A stretch of DNA of 5,121 nt from an uncultured Bacteroides sp. (GTDB taxonomy: Bacteria > Bacteroidota > Bacteroidia > Bacteroidales > Bacteroidaceae): contig CAUHML010000217.1 of assembly GCA_959606905.1 (NCBI GenBank), positions 1 through 5,121 of the forward strand, given 5' to 3'. The position numbers were made by a program, and so were the translations under genes. Positions 1 to 5,121 of the stretch are shown here, in pieces. The notes below the pieces were generated by a model. The model was not told where the DNA came from. It worked only from the letters and a program-made list of their open reading frames with translations, and made no database searches. Within the stretch, counting starts at the first letter, position 1. Every line of letters starts with the position of its first letter.

Positions 1-13
1 AATAGTTAGTTGA

Positions 14-41
14 AGTTACAAAGGTAACTCAGGGAGAGTTA
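14..41. repeat. Two overlapping, mutually exclusive inverted repeats
   Basis: AGTTAC (14-19) pairs with GTAACT (24-29) across a 4-nt loop, and TAACTC (25-30) pairs with GAGTTA (36-41) across a 5-nt loop. Both stems have 6 perfect base pairs and share positions 25-29, so only one can form at a time. They lie upstream of the predicted promoter at 65-96. They could therefore be the end of a transcript entering from the left, or protein-binding sites, but not part of the leader of the gene at 125. Short AT-rich stems of this size can arise by chance. Confidence 0.3.
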
Positions 42-64
42 ATTTCCAAATAGGAGTGATGTAG

Positions 65-96
65 TTTGCATAATTCCTGAGGAATATTTATTTTTG
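65..96 (+). promoter_or_regulatory. Bacteroides-type sigma-ABfr promoter of the thioredoxin lipoprotein gene
   Basis: A -33 box TTTG (65-68) is followed after exactly 20 nt by TATTTTTG (89-96), a full match to the Bacteroides -7 consensus TAnnTTTG; the usual spacing is about 19-21 nt. Transcription should start near 100-104, giving a leader of only about 20-25 nt before the ATG at 125. A purine-rich AAGGAA at 112-117 sits 7 nt before the ATG and could act as a ribosome binding site. The match is by eye; no start site was measured. Confidence 0.7.
73..85. promoter_or_regulatory. Dyad inside the promoter spacer, possible operator
   Basis: ATTCC (73-77) and GGAAT (81-85) form a perfect 5-bp inverted repeat around TGA. 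The dyad lies between the -33 and -7 boxes, where a bound repressor would block RNA polymerase. The arms are short, the symmetry stops at positions 72/86, and no regulator gene is visible in the window. This is a candidate only. Confidence 0.25.
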
Positions 97-124
97 GCAA
101 GTTATAATATAAAGGAAAATAGAG

Positions 125-1120
125 ATGAAAAGAATTGTAAATGTGCTTTTTGCGGGTGTACTGGCTATGACTGTACTCTCATGTAGTGAAGAGAAAAAAG
201 GATATACTCTGAATGGGGAAATATCAGATGTAAAGAATGGAATGGTGTATCTGAAGAAGTATCAGGATAAATCTTTCATAGATGTGGATTCGGCTGTAAT
301 TACGGATGGTGTTTTCAAATTTGAAGGTGCTTGTACTGAGCCGTTGGCATACGGGTTGACTACGTTCAAGGATAGCAAACGTCCGTTGGTATTCTTTTTA
401 GATAACGAAGAGATGCAGTTGAAGATGAATGAATCGGAAAAGGTATTGACTGTGACAGGTTCTGCTTTGAATGATTTGTATGCACAGAATGCTCCTTTGA
501 CTCGTCAGGATGGATATAGCATAGATAGTTTGGTATCTGCTCATCCTGCATCGGCCGTTACTCCTTATTTTGTTGTGAAAGATTTCGCTTATAAGTTGAA
601 TCTGGAGGAAATGAAGGCATTACGTGCCAAATTAGATGCCTCATTAGATGGAACCATGTACGTCAATCAGATAGATGATTTTATCAAGCGGATGGAAAAT
701 ATTCAAGTGGGAGCTGTAGCTCCGGATTTTACATTGCCCGATGTAGATGGTAATCCCGTCACCTTATCCGGTTTGAGAGGAAAATATGTATTGATTGATT
801 TTTGGGCTTCTTGGTGTCCTGATTGCCGCAAGGAGAATCCGAATATTGTTGCTGCCTGGAATAAATTCAAGGATAAGAATTTTACTATTTTAGGAGTTTC
901 TCTGGATCGTAAGAAAGAACCTTGGTTGGCTGCTATCGAGAAAGATCAATTGACATGGACTCATGTTTCAGATTTGAAGGACTGGAAGTCGGATGCAGCC
1001 GTGCAGTATGCTATTCGTTGGATTCCTATGAATTTTTTGTTGGACCCCAATGGAGTGATTTTGGCGGTAGGATTGGAAGGCGAGGCTTTGCAACAAAAGT
1101 TGGAAGAAGTCTTGAAATAA
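125..1120 (+). CDS. TlpA/ResA-like thiol-disulfide lipoprotein with N-terminal DUF4369
   Basis: This 331-residue protein is probably a membrane-anchored thiol:disulfide oxidoreductase of the cell envelope. A lipoprotein signal peptide ends in VLSC, making Cys20 the lipid anchor. Residues about 26-110 resemble DUF4369, a beta-rich domain common in front of thioredoxin domains in Bacteroidota. Residues about 195-331 are an AhpC/TSA-TlpA thioredoxin fold: the APDFTLPD entry strand (199-206), active site WCPDC with Cys231 and Cys234, and the expected cis-proline at Pro301 in WIPMNFLLD. Both catalytic cysteines are present, so it should be redox active; whether it reduces or oxidises its partners cannot be read from sequence. 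Only one other cysteine occurs in the mature chain, Cys70. ATG 125 is the start because an in-frame TAA lies at 110-112 and AAGGAA precedes it. It has its own promoter, and no cytochrome-maturation gene is adjacent, so a role in haem protein assembly is unsupported here. Confidence 0.93.
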   Translation: MKRIVNVLFAGVLAMTVLSCSEEKKGYTLNGEISDVKNGMVYLKKYQDKSFIDVDSAVITDGVFKFEGACTEPLAYGLTTFKDSKRPLVFFLDNEEMQLKMNESEKVLTVTGSALNDLYAQNAPLTRQDGYSIDSLVSAHPASAVTPYFVVKDFAYKLNLEEMKALRAKLDASLDGTMYVNQIDDFIKRMENIQVGAVAPDFTLPDVDGNPVTLSGLRGKYVLIDFWASWCPDCRKENPNIVAAWNKFKDKNFTILGVSLDRKKEPWLAAIEKDQLTWTHVSDLKDWKSDAAVQYAIRWIPMNFLLDPNGVILAVGLEGEALQQKLEEVLK

Positions 1121-1130
1121 GTTTCCCATC

Positions 1131-1176
1131 ATAGGTTGCACAGATTAGAATTTTGATTTAAATCTGTGTAACCTGT
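1131..1176. terminator. Long inverted repeat at the convergent junction, probable terminator
   Basis: Positions 1133-1146 pair with 1161-1174 as a 14-bp stem containing one G-T pair, around a 14-nt AT-rich loop. An extra G-T and A-T pair can extend it to 1131/1176. It starts 10 nt after the stop of the rightward lipoprotein gene and lies 37 nt beyond the stop of the leftward transporter gene. It is thus placed to end transcripts from both sides. Neither flank has an immediate long T-run; on the + strand a short run occurs at 1192-1197. It is therefore not a textbook intrinsic terminator and may instead protect 3' ends. Confidence 0.6.
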
Positions 1177-1212
1177 AGTGAAAAAATAGTTGTTTTTATG
1201 AAGTTTTCGATG

Positions 1213-2367
1213 CTATTTTTTTTCGAAAGTATCCGTAATAAGCGTTAGTGCCCCATCTCCGGTAATATTACAAGCTGTTCCAAAACTGTCCTGCAATGCA
1301 AAAATCGTAAGTAGTAGTGCAGTTCCGGCTTCATCAAAGTGAAGGACAGAGATGATGAGCCCTAAAGAGGCAAGTACTGTTCCACCCGGTACTCCCGGTG
1401 CACCAATGGCGAATAATCCTAATAACAGGATGAATAAAGTAATTTGCAATATGCTGGGCATGCTTCCATAAAGCATTTGTGATACCGTGAGTACAAATAC
1501 GGTTTCTGTCAGGATAGAGCCGCACAAATGTATATTCGCGAATAAAGGTATTGTTACGTCGCTGATCTCTTTTCTCAGTATCGGGCTTTTACGGGCACAT
1601 TCCAATGCTATACCCAATGTGGCTGCCGAAGACATCGTACCTAATGCCGTGAGGTAGGCAGGACCGTAGTATCTCAGTACTTGATAGCTATTCTTTCTGG
1701 AATAAACCGCCGCAATGAAATAGAGTAGTGTCAGCCAGATGAAATGGCAAACAATAACAACTATCAGAATGGAGAGGAATACAGGTAATTGTTTCGTAAC
1801 AGCTCCCTGATAGCTGAGAATGCAGAAATTGGCGGCAATAAACACAGGAAGTACAGGAAGCAACACCCTTTTCACCAATTCAAGTACCATTTTTTGGAAA
1901 GTGTCCAATAACTTTGATATTTCGTCCGATTTTACCCAAGCAGTGGCAAGCCCTATCAATGCGGCCAGTACCAGTGCAGTCATTACGTTCATGACTGGTG
2001 GAATATCTATCTTCAGCAGATTCTCCGGTAATGCTTTCAGTGAGTTGGCATCATCGGCTATATGCAGGAAAGGAATTACATTGTATCCTACGGCAGCCCC
2101 GAAGAAAGAAGCCCCGATGGAGGAGAGATAAGCAATGCCAAAAGCAAATAAAAGCATCTTTGACGCATTACTACGCAAGTGTGCGATGGAGGGAGCGATG
2201 AATCCTAAAATGATAAGAGGAACTAAAAAGAAAATGATTTGTCCCGTAATGTGTTTTATGCAAACGATGGCTTCCAACACAGCGTCGTTTACGACGAAAC
2301 CTGCCGACAGTCCGATAATTACGGCAATAAGCAGTTGCACGATGGTGTTACTTAGAAACTTTTTCAT
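1213..2367 (-). CDS. Divergent DAACS/SDF-family sodium (or proton):organic anion/amino acid symporter
   Basis: This 384-residue, very hydrophobic inner-membrane protein fits the dicarboxylate/amino acid:cation symporter family (Pfam SDF), which imports amino acids or C4-dicarboxylates with Na+ or H+. The C-terminal core is recognisable in order: the HP1 serine motif MSSAAT (245-250), the TM7 unwound region (residues about 272-290), the HP2 glycine/proline loop GAPGVPGG (322-329), and TM8 ending NITGD (367-371). By hand alignment to the archaeal homologue GltPh, Asn367 and Asp371 match the TM8 sodium ligands Asn401 and Asp405. The position of the side-chain-binding Arg397 is Gly363, and the NMDGT motif is HLCGS (280-284). 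The substrate is therefore unlikely to be glutamate or aspartate bound in the usual way; the QDS..TA.N pattern recalls SstT, the serine/threonine carrier. ATG at 2365-2367 is the only upstream start, since an in-frame TGA occupies 2377-2379. It is slightly shorter than typical members (about 400-430) but looks intact. Confidence 0.88.
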   Translation of the reverse strand: MKKFLSNTIVQLLIAVIIGLSAGFVVNDAVLEAIVCIKHITGQIIFFLVPLIILGFIAPSIAHLRSNASKMLLFAFGIAYLSSIGASFFGAAVGYNVIPFLHIADDANSLKALPENLLKIDIPPVMNVMTALVLAALIGLATAWVKSDEISKLLDTFQKMVLELVKRVLLPVLPVFIAANFCILSYQGAVTKQLPVFLSILIVVIVCHFIWLTLLYFIAAVYSRKNSYQVLRYYGPAYLTALGTMSSAATLGIALECARKSPILRKEISDVTIPLFANIHLCGSILTETVFVLTVSQMLYGSMPSILQITLFILLLGLFAIGAPGVPGGTVLASLGLIISVLHFDEAGTALLLTIFALQDSFGTACNITGDGALTLITDTFEKK

Positions 2368-2439
2368 ATATTTTTTTCAGTTAAACGATGAATATCCGGA
2401 AAAAGTTTGCTGTATGTGTATGTTATTTCATAGCTTGGA

Positions 2440-2447
2440 CAAAGATA
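2440..2447 (-). promoter_or_regulatory. Promoter -7 box for the symporter gene
   Basis: Read on the minus strand this is TATCTTTG, a full match to the Bacteroides -7 consensus TAnnTTTG. The -33 position, 19-21 nt upstream (about 2467-2472), has no TTTG; the best four bases are GATG, so the promoter may be weak or activator dependent. Transcription would begin near 2433-2437, giving a leader of about 65-70 nt. The start codon is preceded by an A-rich stretch without a Shine-Dalgarno sequence, as is common in this phylum. Confidence 0.5.
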
Positions 2448-2470
2448 GGAAAATAATATAGAATGTCATC

Positions 2471-2512
2471 TGAAAAATAGAAAAAGACGGGAAACATCGC
2501 GCTCCCCGTCTT
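2471..2512 (-). terminator. Rho-independent terminator of the SusC/SusD operon
   Basis: On the minus strand AAGACGGG (2512 to 2505) pairs with CCCGTCTT (2491 to 2484) as a perfect, GC-rich 8-bp stem around a 13-nt loop. A T-rich tail follows immediately (2483 to 2472, broken by CTA). This is a classic intrinsic terminator about 90 nt after the susD-like stop codon, so the operon ends with susD and should not read into the symporter gene. The -7 box of the symporter lies only 24 nt beyond the tail. Confidence 0.85.
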
Positions 2513-2516
2513 GCAA

Positions 2517-2566
2517 AGTCTTTTCGCCTTATGCTAATACCTTAAATTAAGCGAAACATTTAGACT
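2517..2566 (-). other. Imperfect hairpin in the 3' untranslated region of the SusD-like gene
   Basis: AGTCT (2517-2521) pairs with AGACT (2562-2566), and TTTCGC (2522-2527) pairs with GCGAAA (2551-2556), with a 5-nt bulge at 2557-2561. A further TTA/TAA (2529-2531 with 2548-2550) can stack above it after a one-base bulge. The structure lies between the susD-like stop and the intrinsic terminator. It could stabilise the mRNA end or be chance structure. Nothing else is visible between 2513 and 2602, and I see no small gene there. Confidence 0.3.
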
Positions 2567-2602
2567 CTCTCTTATAAGTGATAGTTGTTATTGAAATATG
2601 AA

Positions 2603-4216
2603 TTAAAAGTTGTTTTTACCTGTATCCCACCATAGACGTGTACCGCCGTTGTCTGCACCGCCAAGAGCCGTACAAAGGTTCTTATATTGTTCCGGATCTT
2701 TCTTGGCATCATCCTGTGAGAAGGGGAGGCGACGAATCATGATGTCCGTATCAATTGTACCGTTGCTATTGTTGGTTTGGACTTTGAATAATTTCGGATA
2801 TCCGGTACGGCGTTGTTCGGTCCATGCTTCCATACCTTCCGGCCAACAGGCAATCCATTTTTGAGTGATAATTTTTTCAAGTTGCTCTTCTTGATTGGCT
2901 GCATCGTCAAAATCGGGAGTAGTGGTTATCAATGCTTTCATATCTTTTCCGGGACCTGCTGCATGATTAATGTAATCCGTCGGTTTGCCTTTGCTTGCCA
3001 GATAGAGTCTTGCATCTCCGGCGCCCCATTGGTCGAATGAAGCTTGAACACCGGTTTCGTAACATTGCTTTGCACTTTCGCTTTTCGGATTGATACCTCG
3101 TAAAGATGCTTCGGCACGTAGGAGCCAAACTTCCGCTGCTGTCAGAAGAACGGCGGGTGTGGATGCGGCGATTGTTTTAGTATTGATAAAAGAATAACTT
3201 TGATAGTAATTGGGATCACCATCCTTGGCATATACTCCTTGAGGCACTCCTAAATATTCCTCTGTGTGGTCTGCCAATGTCGCCGGACTGTAATATATAC
3301 TGATGCGTGGATCTTCATAACCGTTTAAAACAGAAGCCATTGTTGCTCCCATGTAGGTCTCGCCCCAGCCGGCGACACCTGCTAGTGGGTTTTGATATCC
3401 TTTACCGGAGATTTGGATGTTCTCTGCGGATGATTCAATAACACCATAAGAGTTTTCCAATGCTTTTTTGGCCTCGCTGGCGGCAAGTGCCTTATTTACA
3501 TTAGATACACGCATGGCCAAACGAAGGCGCAATGAATTTGCAAATTTAATCCACCTGCTGGCAGTCGGGCAATTGGACATATTGATACTTTTTACTCCAT
3601 CTTCTTTACCTCCTTCTTTCAGATAAGCATCCAATGCCTCTACGGCTTTATCCAGGTCATTGAAAAAAGCTTTATAGGCTTCTTCCTGAGTGTCAACGGA
3701 ATTTGCTTCATTCTTTCCGAATTTAGAATAGACAATGGGGCCATAAGTATCAGCAATGCGATGCATGGCTTCTACTTTCAGAATAAGGGTGGCACCATAA
3801 AAATGCTTGTACTTGGCTTCATCTTGTGTAATCAACGTCGATTTATGGGCTACCGGGAAAATGTAATTATAGGTATAGTTCCATGCACTGGCCGTCCATC
3901 CTGCCTCTAATGCGTATACCGTATTTTTATCGCAGAATTTAGAAGCAAAATCATGGAAATATCCTGCGAACATATCATGATTCAGGTTTTGGAATGTTTG
4001 CCAGGGCCAAGTGGTTCCTTCTCCCCAGTCGTAGTTAAAATAAATACCTTTTTGAATGGTCTCAAAATTAGTGGTGTATTTCTGGAAATCATATTCTTTT
4101 ACGATATCATCAAAACTACCGTTGATTTTATTATCAGATTCGAATCCGTCTGTGCATGAGGCAAGACTCAGGAGGCCGCCCATGCATAAAATTGAAATAT
4201 ATTTTGAACTTTTCAT
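2603..4216 (-). CDS. SusD/RagB-like nutrient-binding outer-membrane lipoprotein
   Basis: This 537-residue protein should be the surface lid of a SusC/SusD importer, capturing substrate and delivering it to the SusC barrel. The start is ATG at 4214-4216, because the following residues form a lipoprotein signal peptide ending LASC, with Cys21 lipidated and acidic residues Asp23, Glu26 and Asp28 following, as in surface-exported lipoproteins. The body is helical with TPR-like segments at about 178-200, 221-254, 360-375 and 380-398. The conserved late motif QKWIACWPEGMEAWTE plus RRTGYP (residues 452-473) marks the 'SusD-like' subfamily (Pfam SusD-like/SusD-like_2) rather than the starch-type SusD family. 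Trp- and Tyr-rich stretches near 58-75 and 107-118 could contribute to ligand contacts, but this is inference. The length of about 540 residues is normal and no break is seen. It follows the SusC-like gene by 19 nt (minus strand, A-rich, no Shine-Dalgarno). The ligand cannot be predicted; a glycan, glycopeptide or peptide are all possible. Confidence 0.94.
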   Translation of the reverse strand: MKSSKYISILCMGGLLSLASCTDGFESDNKINGSFDDIVKEYDFQKYTTNFETIQKGIYFNYDWGEGTTWPWQTFQNLNHDMFAGYFHDFASKFCDKNTVYALEAGWTASAWNYTYNYIFPVAHKSTLITQDEAKYKHFYGATLILKVEAMHRIADTYGPIVYSKFGKNEANSVDTQEEAYKAFFNDLDKAVEALDAYLKEGGKEDGVKSINMSNCPTASRWIKFANSLRLRLAMRVSNVNKALAASEAKKALENSYGVIESSAENIQISGKGYQNPLAGVAGWGETYMGATMASVLNGYEDPRISIYYSPATLADHTEEYLGVPQGVYAKDGDPNYYQSYSFINTKTIAASTPAVLLTAAEVWLLRAEASLRGINPKSESAKQCYETGVQASFDQWGAGDARLYLASKGKPTDYINHAAGPGKDMKALITTTPDFDDAANQEEQLEKIITQKWIACWPEGMEAWTEQRRTGYPKLFKVQTNNSNGTIDTDIMIRRLPFSQDDAKKDPEQYKNLCTALGGADNGGTRLWWDTGKNNF

Positions 4217-4235
4217 AATGTCTTTGTTTTTAAGG

Positions 4236-5121
4236 TTAGAATGTGAACTTAACGTTGAAACCGATGTTACGTGTAGTCGGCATGCCGAACACATCAACGC
4301 CCTGCAGAGTATTACCTACTGACAAAGTTGCATCCGGATCAAATGGAGCATCTTTGTACAAGAAGAATAAATTGCGTGCAACCAATGTAAGATCCAATCC
4401 TTTGATAAATTTGGTTTTGGAGAGAATGGATGCCGGGAATGAATAACCTAGTGTTAATTCACGCAAGCGTACATTCGTTGCATCGTACATGTAGTATTCT
4501 GAAATACCGTTACGGCCTCCGACAGTACCATAGAAATTAGGAACGTCTTTGAATTGGATACCTTCATATTCCACATACCCACGGTCGCGTGCCTCTCCGG
4601 ATTCTTTGCTGACGCCCATTGCATCCAGGTGTGCTTGAGTCAATGACATAACATCACCTCCGATGCGTGCGTCAATCAAGAAATATAAAGTAAATCCTTT
4701 GTAAGTAAAGGTATTGCTCCATCCTAATAAAGCATCGGGGTTGGCGTTGCCCAATAAAGTGTTGTTTCCTGTTACTTTAATCGGATTTCCTGCCTCATTT
4801 ACTTTGATCTTGCCATTTTCATCTCTTTCAAATCCATTACCATAGATATCGCCCAGTTTTCCACCTTCTTTTACCCACATATCGTATGCCATGGAGAACC
4901 CTTCCGAACCATAACGGAATGATTTATAATCCTTGTGTAAGGAAACAACCTTATTTCTGTTCATGGACATATTTACAGCAGTTTTCCAACGGAAATTTTC
5001 ATTCATTAAAGGAGTACCCTCTACGGTTAATTCAATACCGGTATTGCGAATTTTACCTGCATTGATATAACGGAATGCATAAAGTGAACCTGCCGGATTG
5101 GCTACTTTCAGCAACTGATTT
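4236..5121 (-). CDS. SusC/RagA-like TonB-dependent outer-membrane receptor, C-terminal part
   Basis: The reading frame is open to the right edge, so only the last 294 codons of a gene that usually encodes about 1,000 residues are present. The visible part is the C-terminal half of the 22-stranded barrel: alternating aromatic and polar strands, the INAGKIRNTGIEL motif of SusC-type receptors (about 18-30 residues into the visible part), GGDVMSLTQ, the DATNVRLRELTLGYSFP strand region, NLFFLYKDAPFDPD, and a terminal strand ending VKFTF with the C-terminal phenylalanine recognised by the BAM machinery. TonB-box, plug and any N-terminal extension domains are off the window. The protein imports substrate bound by the SusD partner across the outer membrane using TonB energy. 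The TTG at 5112-5114 is an internal leucine, not a start, because homology continues through it. The promoter and any regulator must lie to the right. Confidence 0.95.
   Translation of the reverse strand, partial: NQLLKVANPAGSLYAFRYINAGKIRNTGIELTVEGTPLMNENFRWKTAVNMSMNRNKVVSLHKDYKSFRYGSEGFSMAYDMWVKEGGKLGDIYGNGFERDENGKIKVNEAGNPIKVTGNNTLLGNANPDALLGWSNTFTYKGFTLYFLIDARIGGDVMSLTQAHLDAMGVSKESGEARDRGYVEYEGIQFKDVPNFYGTVGGRNGISEYYMYDATNVRLRELTLGYSFPASILSKTKFIKGLDLTLVARNLFFLYKDAPFDPDATLSVGNTLQGVDVFGMPTTRNIGFNVKFTF

Noticed and set aside
366..1134. Short open frames within the thioredoxin lipoprotein gene (minus strand 366-551; + strand 922-1134).
   Set aside because: Both overlap a clear catalytic-domain gene in other frames, with no supporting start signals.
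1181..1221. An A/T stem (AAAAAATAG with CTATTTTTT) near the symporter stop codon.
   Set aside because: Nearly pure A-T pairing with a 23-nt loop; it is better explained by the AAA-AAA lysine codons at the gene end and AT-rich composition.
2411..2422. Tandem TGTATG repeat in the symporter leader.
   Set aside because: Only two copies of six bases; no evidence that it is more than chance.
1820..2461. Open frames on the + strand across the symporter gene and its leader (1820-2131, 1998-2201, 2135-2461).
   Set aside because: They are antisense to a well-supported membrane protein gene, have no recognisable domain and no promoter or ribosome binding site of their own.
4217..4297. A longer reading frame for the SusD-like protein starting at 4297, adding 27 residues.
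   Set aside because: The extension overlaps the end of the SusC-like gene in another frame, and would bury the lipoprotein signal peptide that starts at 4216.
2610..4446. Several + strand open frames antisense to the SusD-like and SusC-like genes.
   Set aside because: They show low-complexity, cysteine- and serine-rich translations typical of shadow frames and resemble no known family.
5112..5114. TTG as a start codon for the SusC-like fragment.
   Set aside because: The frame is open through it to the window edge, and the downstream sequence is the C-terminal part of a much larger receptor, so this codon is an internal leucine.
1..5121. Search for mobile elements, CRISPR arrays, toxin-antitoxin pairs, invertible promoters and RNA genes.
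   Set aside because: I saw no transposase, recombinase, repeat-spacer pattern, long paired inverted repeats flanking a promoter, or tRNA-like fold. Gene content is consistent with an ordinary Bacteroidales metabolic region.

Overview
The window looks like chromosomal DNA from a member of the Bacteroidota, most likely Bacteroidales (Bacteroides, Phocaeicola or a close relative). The evidence is a SusC/SusD outer-membrane pair, a DUF4369-plus-thioredoxin lipoprotein, promoter boxes of the Bacteroides type (TTTG and TAnnTTTG), starts preceded by A-rich rather than strong Shine-Dalgarno sequence, and a moderately AT-rich composition. I see no phage, insertion sequence, integron, CRISPR array, tRNA or rRNA.

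Layout from left to right. Positions 1-124 hold a promoter region for the first gene, with a good Bacteroides-type promoter, a small dyad inside its spacer and two overlapping inverted repeats further upstream. Positions 125-1120 (+) encode a TlpA/ResA-like thiol-disulfide lipoprotein. Positions 1121-1212 form a convergent junction with a long inverted repeat, probably a terminator. Positions 1213-2367 (-) encode a divergent member of the dicarboxylate/amino acid:cation symporter (DAACS, SDF) family. Positions 2368-2602 hold that transporter's leader and a promoter -7 box, a strong rho-independent terminator for the operon to the right, and a weaker hairpin in that operon's 3' untranslated region. 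Positions 2603-4216 (-) encode a SusD/RagB-like lipoprotein. Positions 4236-5121 (-) hold the last 294 codons of a SusC/RagA-like TonB-dependent receptor that runs off the right edge.

SusC and SusD form one leftward operon: 19 nt separates them and a terminator follows susD. Together they make an outer-membrane importer in which SusC is the TonB-dependent barrel and SusD the substrate-capturing lid. No glycoside hydrolase, peptidase, SusE/F-like protein or regulator is visible, so the substrate cannot be named; any such genes would lie off the right edge. The transporter has its own promoter and is probably a separate inner-membrane uptake unit. The TlpA-like protein is a separate convergent unit.

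The window is mostly ordinary Bacteroidales accessory metabolism. I found no convincing new system. The observations most worth checking are the altered substrate and cation motifs of the transporter, the operator-like dyad in the first promoter, and the acidic residues after the lipobox of the thioredoxin lipoprotein.
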